A stretch of DNA of 64,000 bases from Symsagittifera roscoffensis. Its lineage: Eukaryota > Xenacoelomorpha > Acoela > Convolutidae. The position numbers were made by a program, and so were the translations under genes. Location: positions 76,378,349 to 76,442,348 of the forward strand of contig NC_087062.1 of assembly GCF_963678635.1 (NCBI RefSeq), in the 5' to 3' direction. A model generated the notes under the pieces. That model was not told the DNA's origin, did not search any database, and saw nothing but the letters and a program-made list of their open reading frames with translations. Below are positions 22,301 to 34,593 of this stretch, piece by piece; position 1 is the stretch's first letter; every line of letters begins with the position of its first letter.

Positions 22301-22801
22301 TTGTGGAGTACTTGGAAGCTAAATCAACTGCCCAACACTACATCTACTTGAGTCCTGGGAAGAAAAATCAATTGCCCAACAATGGTTTGCTGGAGTATAG
22401 AGAAGCTAGATCAACTCCCCAACACTACATCAACTTGAGTTCTGGGAAGGCAAATCAACTGCCCAAGCCTGGTTTGCTGGAGTATTGGAAAATTAAATCA
22501 ATTGCCCAACATTACTTCTACTTGAGTCCTGGGAAGGCAAATCAATTGTCCAAAACTTGAGTCCTGGGAAGGCAAATCAATTGTCCAAAACTTGAGTCCT
22601 GGGAAAGCAAATCAAGTGCCCAACACTAACTGAGTTGAGTCTTGGCAAGCTAAAACAAGTGCCCAATACTAGAAGATTTAAGTCTTGTGAAATTTCAAAA
22701 AGCTAGTCAAGACCGGCATTTTTAAGGATTGGGGAAGCTAACGAGATAAATCCACGACAAATAAATGAGCATCGACTGAACTCAAAAAGCGTGAAGTTAG
22801 C
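19400..22801 (+). repeat. Duplicated block Q, copy 2
   Basis: About 10,520 bp upstream of, and nearly identical to, copy 3 at 30106. Compared with copy 1 it lacks the TIR transposon, contains an extra ~385 bp (21428-21810) and retains the long minisatellite. The block holds no intact gene; the open frames at 19956, 21022 and on the minus strand at 21283-21792 lack ATG support or family resemblance. Confidence 0.75.
22030..22690 (+). repeat. Composite minisatellite in block Q copy 2
   Basis: A 35-bp unit (ACTTGAGTCCTGGGAAGGCA plus AATCAATTGTCCAAA) alternates with a related longer unit containing GGTTTGCTGGAGTATTGG and GCTAAATCAACTGCCCAACA. The 163-codon open frame across it (22069-22560) is a by-product of the repeats. 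An inverted piece of the same repeat lies at the palindrome centre at about 24400-24446. Confidence 0.8.
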
Positions 22802-24029
22802 ATGGTGAACACGAGAAGCAGCAATGAACAGAAAGAGGTGAAAGACACAACTGAAGGAAAGCTCACGAATTGAAAATGTGCTCCTGTCAAGGAAGTTGAT
22901 CTAGAGATACCTGAACAAAATATTGACGAGGTCTAGAAGAAAACGACAGAATTAACGCCAATGCCAAACGCTGAAGAAGAAGAAGAAGAAGAAGAAGAAG
23001 AAGAAGCAAAAACAATTGAGTTTTCGCCAAAAGGCAATGGAAACGAGGTCACTGCAACACTCTGTAAACAATAAAAGAAGCTTCCCAGACAGAGAGGACA
23101 TCCTTCACGGAGAGATTTGCAGCTATCGTGGGGATTAGATCGAGAGATAAGGAGGAGGTGACTACAGCGACCTGCAAAAGCAGGACCTTTGGAACGGTTT
23201 CTACTATAACAACGAAAGCCGGCGAAGCAGGGGAACAGAGCACAGGATCCACAGAGAGAATAGCGAGTCACTAAGCAGGACCTAAAACAGAATTGATATT
23301 ACCGGTGGAGTTGGGTGACTTGATGCTAAAGTTAAAGCAGAGAGAGAAAAAGCTCAAGAGCGGCGAGGAAGACCGAGAAGAGATGAAACTAGAGGTCTGA
23401 TATTAAAAAAATGAGAATGGAGGAAACTAAAAAACTGTATAAAACCGTACACGACAAGCTCTAGAGTCTAGAGACGAGAATAGACAGGTTGAGAAGATAC
23501 TAAGCAGAGAGTTACTGTGCCATACAGTTCAAATTGGATTCGCTCTTGAGGAACTCTGTTATTCAAGATGAAGCAGTAGCAGAGAAAACAGCGAAAAAAC
23601 CCAAACCAACGGTAGATTTTGCGGAACCGCAAGAACAAAAAGTATACTCCATTGCCTCAGATCCACAAAATCATAGGGTCGGAGACAGTAAAGACAACAA
23701 TAAAAGGGGGGCATCAAATTCAATGAGAGTACCAAGGGAATAAAATGTACACGCGAGTGTAGCACCAGATGCCATGACAAAACACTTGGGAAACGATGAA
23801 TAAGACACTCGAAGCATTTGCCACGAGAAACACGGAGTCAAGCAAAAAAGGAGGCGGCAAGTCGATAAAGACCTTCAAGAAACCAAAAAAGTTTAAAGAT
23901 GATTCGGATAATTGCATAGATATCTGGGTTGCAGTGATACGACTACATCTTGAGCAAGACACCTTGAACGCGACCTATCTTACGCTGTCTAAAGATAATG
24001 CACTAACCTCAGAAGAGATGAGCAAGTAA
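22802..24029 (+). pseudogene. Gag/ORF1-like fragment, copy P4 with N-terminus
   Basis: This copy keeps the probable start (MVNTRSSNEQKEVKD), then an acidic run of ten or more Glu codons from a GAA microsatellite (about 22973-23006), a Ser/Thr-rich part, the coiled-coil and the Gag-like core. Stops at about 22880, 22936, 23069 and others break it. The start resembles those of many retrotransposon Gag or ORF1 proteins (M-x-x-TRS). No protease, integrase or RT follows. Confidence 0.65.
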
Positions 24030-24769
24030 CTATAACTTCATATTCGATCAAGAAACGGACATGGGCAACAGTTGAAATTATCTGCTCTGCTCCATAGCTG
24101 ACTTTTTAGAAGAGAAGAACTTTTAATGACCTATGCCTCAAACAATACCAGAATTGAACTTTCGGTATTTAAGCCAAAGTTCAGAAAAATTGGTGTAAAT
24201 TACTTATTAATAAAATACAAACTCAATTACTGCTCATGATAGGACACATCCTAGAATAGAACGCATGAACAAATTTCTTATTCTGCCCATTCGAAGAAAA
24301 TTGCACGCCATCTCACTAGATTGGAAAAACTGGAAACCTTAGACTCAGACTTAACAGCTAAGTAGATGTAGTCTGGATCTACATACTCAAATAGATGTAG
24401 TCTTGATCAGTTCATTTAGCTTCCCAAAACGCCAGCAAACCAGTGTTAAGTCTGCGTCTAAGGTTTCCAGTTTTTCCAATCTAGTGAGATGGCGTGCAAT
24501 TTTCTTCGAATAGGCAGAATAAGAAATTTGTTCACGCGTTCTATTCTAGGATGTGTCCTATCATGAGCAGTAATTGAGTTTGTATTTTCATAATAAGTAG
24601 TTTACACCAATTTTTCTGAACCTTGGCTTAAATACCGAAAGTTCAATTCTGGTATTGTTTGAGGCATAGGTCTTAAAAGTTCATCTCTTCTAAAAAGTCA
24701 GCTATGGAGCAGAGCAGATAATTTCAATTGTTGCCCATGTCTGTTTCTTGATCGAATATGTAGTTATCG

Positions 24770-25648
24770 TTACTTGCTCATCTCTTCTGAGGTTAATGCG
24801 TTATCTTTCGATAGCTTAAGATAGGTCGCGTTCAAGTTGTCTTGCTCAAGATGTAGTGGTATCACTGCAACCCAGATATCTATGCAATTATCCGAATCAT
24901 CTTTAAACTCTTTTGGTTTCTTGAAGGTCTTTATTGACTTGCCGCCTCCTTTTTTGCTTGACTCCGTGTTTTGCGTGGCAAATGCTTCGAGTGTCCTATT
25001 CATCGTTTCCCAAGTGTTTTGTCATGGCATCTGGTGCTACACTTGCGTGTACGTTCTATTCCCTAGGTGCTCTCGTTGAATTTGATGCGTCCCCTTTAAT
25101 TGTTGTCTTTACTGTCTCCGACCCTATCATTTTGTGGATCTGAGGCAATGGAGTATACTTTTTGTTCTTGCGGTTCCGCAAAATCCACCATTGGTTTGGA
25201 TTTTTTTGCTGTTTTCTCTGCTACTGTTTCATCTTGAATAACAGAGTTCCTCAACAGCGAATCCAATTTGAACTGTATGGCACAGTAACTCTCTGCTTAG
25301 TCTTTTCTCATCCTGTCCATTCTCGTCTCTAGACTCCAGAGTTTTTCGTGTACGGTTTGATACAGTTTTTTTAGTTTCCTCCATTCTCATTTTTATTATA
25401 TCAGACCTCTAGTTTCATCTCTTCTCGGTCGTCTTCCTCGCCGCTCTTGAGCTTTTTCTCTATGTGCTTCAATTTTAGCATCAAGTCACCCAGCTCCACC
25501 GGTAATATCAATTCTGTTTTAGGTCCTGCTTAGTGACTCGCTATTTTCTCTGCGGAACCTGTGCTCTGTTCCCCTGCTTCGCCGTGAGTTTTCCTTCAGT
25601 TGTGTCTTTCACCTCTTTCTGTTCATTGCTGCTTCTCGTGTTCACCAT
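24770..25648 (-). pseudogene. Gag/ORF1-like fragment, inverted copy P4'
   Basis: Right arm of the palindrome. The start ATG is at 25648, but the acidic and Ser-rich segments are deleted; the Gag-core block is open over 24770-25003 (77 codons). Several stops remain in the coiled-coil part. Confidence 0.65.
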
Positions 25649-25682
25649 GCTAACTTCACGCTTTTTGAGGTCAGTCGATGCT

Positions 25683-26680
25683 TCCGCGCTGCGAAAGCGC
25701 AAAGTTGACGTTAGCGGTGATTTATTTAGAGACCTATAATATTCGAACGAAGCATTTGTGTTTCTGCGATCTGCTAGGCGTTTCTATTGAAGGGTTCTTT
25801 GGCAAATTATAGATGATGCAAGACACTTGGGATATTTAGCACCATATTTTCTAGAAGTTGTCTAAAGTCGCTTGAGTACATTCGAAGTCTCAGAAATTAC
25901 CCAAGGATAATTTGAACATCTGTATTTTGTTCTGATAGGATAGGTTTTTCTCAGTTTTTCATTCAAGCAATGATGCCATTCTTCAATGAGAAGATGATAC
26001 ATTACACCAGCAGTGTGGTTGAAAATTGAATTGAATAAAAATATTGTTGTTTTTTTTTCGAAATTCCCCTTACCATAGATAAAATAGACATCGCGGTCTA
26101 ATTTCCGAAGTAAAATTTTCTGCTCTATGGAGACTGTGGCTTCTATGGCAATCTGGTCTGATATATCTAGATTCTGTAAAGGCAAAACTTTTTGAATTTC
26201 AATACCTTTGGAATTTTTAAATATTTCTAATGAGCTTGAGTTTGTGGTGAGGAAATCATCATGTTGTTGAAAGCGTTTTTATTCATCAATTCGGGTCAAG
26301 ATGATTCTGATTCAGTTTCCAGTCGATCCCATGAAAATTGAAATCGGCTGTAAAGATTAGGTGGTCATAAGTCAATTGGCGGTTGAAATTAAGTATTGAA
26401 TTGAATTTTTGTAAAGATATGTTGTGAGGACTGTCTGAAGGAGTTACATAACTCATACGACAGTCAAAGATGTGGTACCTAGGTCTCTTTTGCAAATACA
26501 CCAAAAGTCCTTCAAGTCATCGCAGCCTTCTACTTGTGAGGAGGTGAGATCTTTAGAAACACAAATCATCACACCGCCATGAGCTGATGCAATATTTTCT
26601 TTTCAATGCCGATTAGATGTGTTTATTTTGTAAGAAGGAAGGAATAATTCTTTAGACAAATTATTTGTTAGCCAATTTTC
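25683..26680 (-). pseudogene. Old non-LTR element O, endonuclease fragment (copy in unit 1)
   Basis: Minus-strand pieces are recognisable as an EEP-type (APE-like) endonuclease: ENWLTNNLSKELFLPSYKIN just beside the CR1 3' end, TADFNFHGIDW in the frame 26286-26504 (family GDFNxxxxDW) and SDQIAIEATV in the frame 25862-26185 (family SDHxxI). Stops and frameshifts are frequent. The reverse transcriptase that should follow is absent because the element ends at the palindrome. It matches 36604-37596 in unit 2. Confidence 0.7.
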
Positions 26681-26703
26681 TAGTAGTAGTAGTAGTAGTT
26701 GTA

Positions 26704-26738
<35 letters not shown>
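26681..26738 (+). repeat. (TAG)n microsatellite, CR1 copy A 3' tail
   Basis: Near-perfect TAG triplets with two interruptions. The tail of copy B at 37597-37618 has only about seven triplets. Confidence 0.9.
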
Positions 26739-26739
<1 letters not shown>

Positions 26740-29623
26740 GGGATTTAGTGTTTCCACAAGGGGTCCAGGCCCCTGTCATCCTTCACGTCTCATATCGCGA
26801 GTCTAGTTCTACAATTGTTTGTCGCACAATCACATGCAAGCTTCCATGTGCATTTATTTCTTTCGTCATAGAGTGCAAATTTGTTCCAGAACACGTTGAG
26901 CAGGGCGCCTTTCAGTCCAGACCAATTTCGCAAATCTATCCTAAGTGCATTCGCAAGACGACATGTCTGGTAAAAGAAATTTTGTTCACACCTGTACTTT
27001 GATGGACGCTTTAGCTGAAACATAGGATAGCGAGAGAAATCTATGTATTGTGGAACATCAATCATATAAGTATCGTATCGTTTCAAAATTAATTTTGCCA
27101 GCAGTAACAGGTTGTTCAATTTTATGTACATGGGCAGTGGTAAAATTTGTAGTCGCTTAAGATTATCTTTGTAATTGGTATGTTTAATATGCAAAATCCA
27201 ATTTACCGCCCCTTTTTGAATTATCTCGTATTGTGTCATGACGTATTTGCTTAGACCTATGCAAGAACTAGCATAAATTAATACGGGAATGACCATCGAT
27301 TTATACAGGTTTAATTTTGCTTTCCAGTGTAGATTTGATGTATTCCTCTTTATCATGAAAAACACTCTGTTTGCCTTTACGCTTGCTTTTTCCATATGTT
27401 GGCTCCATGTTAGATTATTTGATACGATTAGTCCAAGGTCTTTCTGACAGTCTACATGAGCTATCTGTTCATTATTGAAATTAAAAGAAAATCGATTTTT
27501 CCCGAAAATTCAGATGCGTACATTTATCTACGTTGAAAGGCATATTGTTTTCCAGGGTCCATAGATTCACATTGTCAAGGTCTTTTTGAAATTCATCCCT
27601 CCCCAAATTTATGCTAATGAATTTGGCTTTGTCTGCGAATAAAAATGGTATAACTGTATTGCATTTGTCAGGCAGGTCATTTATGAAAACCAAGAAAAAC
27701 AAGGGTCCCAAAATACTGCCCTGGGGTACACCGCTCGTTACCTTTTCTGAATTTGATATTTCGCCATTTACTCGTACGACTTGAGACCTTTCTGTTAGGT
27801 ATGATTTAATTAATTTCAAGTTTTTATCCCTGACTCCTTGTTCGAATAATTTCCGCAACAAAATTCCGTGGTCAACACGGTCAAAAGCCTTACTATAATC
27901 TGTAAAAACCGTTTCGATACTGTCGCCATTTTCATGGCCGTTATAGACTAGCTGCAAAAATGTTAAAAGCTCAACAATGGTCGATCAGTTTTTCCGAAAT
28001 TCGTACTGTGCCTTGTGGAAAATCTTTTCAAAATGTTCGTATAATCGCTTGAAAATTATTCGTTCTAGAATTTTCGAGATTACTGAGAGCAGAGAAACAG
28101 GTCTGTAATTTTCAATGTCACTTTTCTCATCTTTTTTATGCAAAGGGCTAATGATGGCTTTTTTCCAACATGTGGGAAAAATACAGGTTTGAGAAATTTT
28201 TCGGAATATCCGATAGATTGAATGAGATAATGTTTCTGCATTTTTGAATAGAAAAGGAAGTAGATCGTCCAGGCCTTTGCTTTTATTTACATTCAACAGT
28301 TTGCATATTTCAAAAATATCTTGTTCTGAAAAATCGATATTTTCTAAAATTGGTTGATTTTTGTTACTGCATTTGTTTTCGTTAAAAATTGACGACTCCA
28401 CATATACTGATGCAAAAAATTTTGAAAACAAAGCTGCTTTTGAGACATCCGTATCTGCATTTTCGTTTTGATAATGCATTATACTAAGCAAAACTGATTT
28501 TCGGAAAGCCCTAAAATGTTTGAAAAGTTTGCCGGTTGATCTTTCAGCTGCCATGGATTCCTCGTAACTAACTTTATCGATTTCGATAAGCTGGTCTGTT
28601 TTCGATATTAATAACACTACTTTAGTATGTGACTCATTGAGTTTTTTCCGAGCAGTGTTCAAACATTTTATCATATGGGAGGTTGATTGACTAATCCAGG
28701 GGGGTAAGGATGTACGATGTTTTGTGCGTTTAGGTATCGTACTCGATAAAAGATCCAACAACCATTTGTACCAATGTTCTTCTATGACATTTGGATTTGA
28801 CCAGCAATAAGTATCGAAGGGGTTATCAATAATTAAATCATTCAATAATTTGTAGTCACCGTTGCAAAAACTCAATGTTGACACTTTAACATATTTTCGC
28901 TGGTATAAGCAGGATATTTCAATATGGAATTTCGTCTTTATCGGATAATTGTTTGACATTTTTGTGAAACTATTTTCATTTTGAAATTTGCAAATATCAG
29001 TAACCTGAATATTTTCACTCACAAAAAACAGATCAAGGATTCCTGTTGCAGCTGTATGAAAATCAATTTTTTGAATTAGATCAAATTTCTCAATAAAAGT
29101 TAGAAAATTAGCTTCAATCGAATTTTGCGAAGAAATGCTACTCCAATTTTTTGTTGGGAAATTGAAATCCCCACAAACCGTCACATTTACTTCTGAGTTT
29201 CAAAATTTCGGAAAATATCTTGTGTATATCTTCCGTATTAAGTGAATATTTACTGTTTGCAGGGGGCAGATAACATGAGATGACCAAAAATTTTAGATTT
29301 GCTAAAGTGACATAGCATGCTACGACTGAACCGTTTGTATCATATCCAAAATTTGCATTTTCTGGCAAAAACGATCTTTTTACACATATCATAGTTCCTC
29401 CATGTGATGTCTGGCCAATTTTTGCTTTTCGGTCAGATCGAAAGCAATTATATTCATTTAAAAATAGTTCTGTCTCCAATATTTCAGTTGTTAACCAGGT
29501 TTTGGATAAGCAAAAGATATCAGGGTTATTCAAAAGTATAAAATTTGAAAAGGTTTTTCTACGGTCCAGCTTGAAAATGCTTCTGATATTGTAACAAATT
29601 ACTTCTATATCCCCTGAATTTTT

Positions 29624-29638
29624 CAATAGTCAGTCTGA
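29624..29638 (-). other. TGA-CTA junction between ORF1 and ORF2, copy A
   Basis: The same bases as in copy B (TCAGAC TGA CTA TTG). Because copies A and B are duplicates of one insertion, this is not independent evidence of conservation. Confidence 0.7.
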
Positions 29639-30087
29639 TGTGGTTTCGGCTCTGTTATTTAAAAACAAAACACCTTTCCGAATTTTGATACTTTTTGGAT
29701 CACTTCCGTTATTTAATAGTTTTCTCCTTCTTTTCAGCAATTGCTGTTCTTTTTCTTGTTCATCCTTATTTAGGGATTTCGATATAAAAACAGCGTAATT
29801 CACACCCATAAATCTTGGTTCATAAGTTTTCAGCATTGATGCGCGAGCTTGTATTTTGTCAACTGTATACATGTTTATAAACTTGACTAATAACTGCCTG
29901 GGTTTTTTAAAGTTTGGGTCAAATTTACCAAGTCTACGAAATGAAGAAATTTCATTCGGATTAACACCCAATTTGTTTATGCATTCGCATAAGGCTTTTT
30001 CCTCGTGTTCAAAAACTTTAGCCCTCTCTATTTTTTCGTTTTCATTCGAACTTTTGTATTCAGGTATGCCGCTAAAACGTAGTTCAA

Positions 30088-30105
30088 GAAAGAAAGATAT
30101 GCCGC
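30088..30105. other. 18-bp filler at the tandem-duplication junction
   Basis: GAAAGAAAGATATGCCGC joins CR1 copy A to block Q copy 3. TATGCCGCT is copied from 30065-30073 just to the left, and GAAAGAAA resembles the start of the next unit, as expected for templated insertion at an end-joining or template-switch junction. Confidence 0.7.
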
Positions 30106-33100
30106 TGAAAGAAACTCAAAAAGATTGACCTGATATGAGGCTGCGGGTCTATCAGATACTTATAACTAGCGACCTAGTGCAGTACTTGCTGCATATACAA
30201 AAATTTTTTGTTTAAAAAACAATTCATATATAAATATGCAGAAAGAAACATAGTTAGTTTATATTGGTGTCGAGAACCCCACCGGGTCCACGACACTATC
30301 GTCAGTCAACAGTGTGCCAGTCAGTCATATTCCGAAGTTTGACCTTGATTTTGGGGGACAAAATTTTGAAAAATTCGAATCGACCACGTCATGCTCAAGC
30401 TTATCGTGACAACTGAATTGAGAAGTCAATTTAACCAGAAGATCCGAGTTATAATTGCGGAAAAATTGCTAAAAATTGTGCTGGAGAAAAATTCGTATTC
30501 GCAATTTTACTGAAATCATCAACTCGAGTACAGCTGTCTTGTTCCCGACAGAGAAAATTGCGATTTATTACGAGAGTGTCACCGCTGGGCAAGAGAGAAT
30601 CTTGGTTGCGCAGGTAGAAGAATTCAGCTGCCCAATGTTTCAGAGAACAAAAAGACTTCAGTCAAATCTAATTACTTAAAACTTCCAGAGTTATATTAGT
30701 TCGTCATTTACTTGAGTCTAGAGTAATGTCAATACGTGAGTATTGAATTTAATTTCTTGAGTGTAATGTACAAGGTTAAGTTGAGATAAGGCTGGTTTTA
30801 GTTTGATCCGTCTGAAATGGATCAAAAAACCACTGTCTAATAAACACTAATGATATGCTCGAGTTTCTAACCTTGTTTTTAACGGGGTTCGCCTGTTTTA
30901 GGTATTTAGAGACCTAGCCCTTGGGACTTTCTTATTTCTAGAGTGGGGGCGGTTATTTTGGTAGTAGCCTTTAAGCTGTAACACGGTTTGTAGTCTCATA
31001 TCGCAAGTGAACTGAGTTGCCTCCGACCACTTGAGGTAGAAAAACACAAGAGATAGTGTGTCTGACTATTGAGCCAAGGGTTTTAGGGCTTATTTTTCAT
31101 AACCTCACATGTGACTTAAGTAGGCGACTGTTATATAGTGTTTTTTTTGTGCTCCTGGGTGTTTTTACGACATCAAGACTACGGGATTGAACCCACTTGA
31201 TACAGCTCCAGGCTACATGCCCATTCTAGAGTACTGGTGGTACGGTTCAACTGGAACGTGTCGAGCTTCTGGTCATACCGTGATAGCTTTTTAGAAAACT
31301 TTGTGAAAATTTCTCGGTGCGCTTTTAGATAAGAAGCCTAGCTAACCAGGTATAAGGGCCACTGGAGGAACAAAAAACCAAAAAAGGATTAGAAAAAGCA
31401 AGAAAAAACCATAAAAATTTAAAAATGGACAAGGACTTTGATTTCCAGATCAGGTGGATCAGACTTTTACCTTAATTGATGAAAAATTACACTGTTTTAA
31501 TACAAGACCGATTGTTTAGATCAAGCTAGCAAGTATTTAACAGGTGCCCGAGTTCGGGGTGTTAAAAGGGTTTTCAGATACGCTAGCAAATTTAGAGAAC
31601 TACTGGGAGAATTCACTGGAAGAGGTGACCAGTCGGACACAGAGTGGTTTGAAGGACCGAGATCTGGGAATCAAGAGAGAGCGCTACTGGGAAGGGACTA
31701 CCAGTAGTGTGACCAGTGCAGTATGACAACTAGAAGGGATCTCCGGAGTGGTCTGTTTAGTCAAACCGGGATCATTCAAATACATTTTATACTATAAGAG
31801 ATAGATATAAAAAAGAATAAATGGCACCGCCTATTTTTGAGCAAAGGTTTTTACTTGAGCAGAGATTGAAAACAGGTTCTACGGTTTTTCTCCTGAGTGT
31901 TTTAGGACCCATCGCGCTTAAAGTATTTTTCGGCTTAAGAGGGGGGCTAGATAGGGGGAAGGTTAGACAGGTGAGTTGGTTAAGATGAAGAGTGGTGGTT
32001 GGAAATTGTAAAAAGGGGGCCATGTTACTGAAACATACAATCGGCATCGTCGATTTGGTTACATTCTATTAACCAGAGTCAACACTGACCCTAACAAAGA
32101 CCGAAAACAAGAGTTGGAACGCGAGGATACCCAATAATAAACTTGAGAAAAGGTAGGTGGTCTGGCCGGATCGGGTATGGGATCGGAGATAGACAATTTT
32201 CATTAGAGACCAATGAGGTAAAGACCCCAGACCAACAATAGTGAGAGGATTAACGCGTGGCAACCAGGTACCAGACAATTTTTTTGGAACGACGGTTTCG
32301 TCAAACTGAACCATAAAATTTATATATTTTTTTAGAGATTACTTAACCTTTTTTGAGTTTTCAATTGGTACACTTTTGAAACATTCAGACTAAAATTCAA
32401 GCGATTTTCAGTCTAAAACTTAATTCGGAAATCAGATCTGACTTTTCAATTGCAATTGATTGAGGGAAAGCAGGACATTTTAGAGAAACTCAGATAAAAG
32501 TTTGGTAAGAAATTTGGGTGTTGGGGGCATTTTACACGAGTTCCTGAGACAGTCCTGGAAGCTAAATCAACTGCCTAACACTACATCTACTTGAGTCCTA
32601 GGAAGGCAAATCAGCTGTCCAACACTGGTTTGCTGGGGTTTTGGGAAGCTAAGTCAACTGATCAAGACTATATCTACTTGAGTCCTGGGAAGACAAAACA
32701 ACTGCCTAATACTTGGGTCCTGGGAGAGCAAATCAACTGCCCAACACTTGAGTCCTGGGAAGGCAAATCAACTGCCGAACACCTAAATCCTGGGAAGGCA
32801 AATCAATTGCCAAACACTGATTTGCTGGAGTACTGGGAAGCTAAATCAACTGCCCAACACTACATCTACTTGAGTCCTGGGAAGAAAAATCAATTGCCCA
32901 ACACTGGTTTGCTGGAGTATAGAGAAGCTAGATCAACTCCCCAACACTACATCTACTTGAGTTCTGGGAAGGCAAATCAACTGCCCAAGCCTGGTTTGCT
33001 GGAGTATTGGAAAATTAAATCAATTGCCCAACATTACTTCTACTTGAGTCCTGGGAAGGCAAATCAATTGTCCAAAACTTGAGTCCTGGGAAGGCAAATC

Positions 33101-33353
33101 AATTGTCCAAAACTTGAGTCCTGGGAAGGCAAATCAAGTGCCCAACACTAACTGAGTTGAGTCTTGGTAAGCTAAAACAAGTGCCCAATACTAGAAGATT
33201 TAAGTCTTGGGAAATTTCAAAAAGCTAGTCAAGACCCGCATTTTTAAGGGTTGGGGAAGCTAACGCGATAAATCCACGACAAATAAATGGAACAGAAAGA
33301 TCAAGAAAAATCTAAGTTATAAATGGGATTGTTAAAATAGATATTTGACTGAC
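30106..33353 (+). repeat. Duplicated block Q, copy 3
   Basis: Near-identical to 19586-22801. The hairpin is at 30267-30296 and the 67-codon frame without ATG at 30476-30679. Near 33290 it has a replacement (AACAGAAAGATCAAGAAAAA) not found in copy 2 and has lost the start codon context of the Gag-like frame. Confidence 0.75.
32560..33205 (+). repeat. Composite minisatellite in block Q copy 3
   Basis: Same array as 22030-22690 with the same order of units and few substitutions. One unit reads GATTTGCTGGAGTACTGG here and AATTTGTGGAGTACTTGG in copy 2. Confidence 0.8.
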
Positions 33354-34593
33354 ATTGTGAACACGAAAAGCAGCAATGAACAGAAAGAGGTGAAAGACAC
33401 AAAGACACAACTGAAGGAAAGCTCACGAATTGAAAGAGTGCTCCTGTCACGGAAGTTGATCTAGAGACACCTGAACAAAATATTGACAAGGTTGAGAAGA
33501 AAACGACAGAATTGACGCCAATGCCAAACGCTGAAGAAGAAGAAGAAGAAGAAGAAGAAGAAGAAGAAGCAAAAACAATTGAGTTCTCGGCAAAAGGCAA
33601 TGGAAACGAGGTCACTGCAACACTCTGTAAACAATAAAAGAAGATTCCCAGACAGAGAGGACATCCTTCACGGAGAGTTGCAGCTATGGTGGGGATTAGA
33701 TCGAAAAATAAGGAGGAGGTGACTACAGCGACCGGCAAAAGCAAGACCTTTGGAACGTTTTCTACTATAACAACGGAAGCCGGCGAAGCAGGGGAACAGA
33801 GCACAGGTTCCGCAGAGAAAATAGCGAGTCACTAAGCAGGACCTAAAACAGAATTGATATTACCGGTGGAGCTGGGTGACTTGATGCTAAAATTGAAGCA
33901 CATAGAGAAAAAGCTCAAGAGCGGCGAGGAAGACCGAGAAAAGATGAAACTAGAGGTCTGATATAAAAAAAATGAGAATGGAGGAAACTTAAAAAAACTG
34001 TATAAAACCGTACACGACAAGCTCTGTAGTCTAGAGACGAGAATGGACAGGATGAGAAAAGACTAAGCAGAGAGTTACTGTGACATACAGTTCAAATTGG
34101 ACTCGCTCTTGAGGAACTCTGTTTTTCAAGATGAAGCAGCAGCAGAGAAAACAATGAAAAAACCCAAACCAACGGTAGATTTTGCGGAACCGCAAGAACA
34201 AAAAGTATACTCCATTGCCTCAGATTCACAAAATCATAGGGTCGGAGACAGTAAAGAAAACAGTAAAAGGGGGTGCATCAAATTCAACGAGAGTACCAAG
34301 GGAATAAAACGTACACGCGAGTGTAGCACCAGATGCCATGACAAAACACTTGGGAAACGATGAATAGGACACTCGAAGCATTTGCCACGAGAAAGACGGA
34401 GTCAAGCAAAAACGGAGGCGGCAAGTCGACAAAGACCTTCAAAAAACCAAAAAAGTTTAAAGATGATTCGGATAATTGCATAGATATCTGGGTTGCAGTG
34501 ATACGACTACATCTTGAGCAAGACACCTTGAACGCGACCTATCTTACGCTGTCGAAAGATAACGCACTAACCTCAGAAGAGATGAGCAAGTAA
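33354..34593 (+). pseudogene. Gag/ORF1-like fragment, copy P5
   Basis: Plus arm of the second palindrome. The start codon is lost (ATT for ATG at 33354), a GACACAAA repeat shifts the frame near 33400, and the GAA run (about 33534-33570) is longer than in P4. The core block is open at 34360-34593 (77 codons). Confidence 0.65.

Larger units (their letters stand above)
22768..25682. repeat. Large imperfect palindrome of Gag-like sequence, unit 1
   Basis: The plus arm 22768-24362 is repeated in reverse as 24447-25682, around an ~84-bp spacer. The arms match from GCATCGACTGA at the outer edge to the end of the P tail (CAGACTTAACA) at the centre. The right arm lacks about 360 bp near 25582 that the equivalent arm of unit 2 keeps. 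The spacer itself contains a small inverted repeat (TAGATGTAG and CTACATA). Confidence 0.8.
19586..30087. repeat. 10.5-kb tandem segmental duplication, unit 1
   Basis: From TGAAAGAAACTCAAAAAG this unit contains block Q, the Gag-like palindrome, an old non-LTR fragment and CR1 copy A. Offsets to unit 2 are 10,520-10,522 over block Q, 10,564 over the palindrome and about 10,877 over CR1, the changes being indels private to one unit. The unit stops inside CR1 ORF1, where unit 2 begins after an 18-bp filler. Confidence 0.85.
26681..30087 (-). mobile_element. CR1-like non-LTR retrotransposon, copy A (5' truncated, dead)
   Basis: Minus orientation. The 3' end is a (CTA)n tail (26681-26738, about 18 triplets). 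C-terminal ORF2 is 26790-27395 and reverse transcriptase 27481-27957 with GVPQGSILGPLFFLVFINDL. Upstream RT and linker are 27985-29184 and the endonuclease 29138-29626. The last 113 codons or more of ORF1 are at 29630-30087. Damage includes a 7-bp deletion in the endonuclease (about 29175), CGA to TGA at about 27985 and a 1-bp insertion near 27505. The RT catalytic box reads FADK. Its 5' end is cut by the junction with unit 2 at 30087, not by ordinary 5' truncation. Confidence 0.9.

Noticed and set aside
22069-22560. 163-codon open frame (also at 32591-33082)
   Set aside because: It lies wholly in the minisatellite; its apparent protein repeat is the DNA repeat read in one frame, and the first codon context is not a start.
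22933-23271. Minus-strand Ser-rich frames (also 33301-33804 and the plus frame 36096-36572)
   Set aside because: They are antisense to the Gag-like sequence; the Ser run is the complement of the GAA microsatellite.
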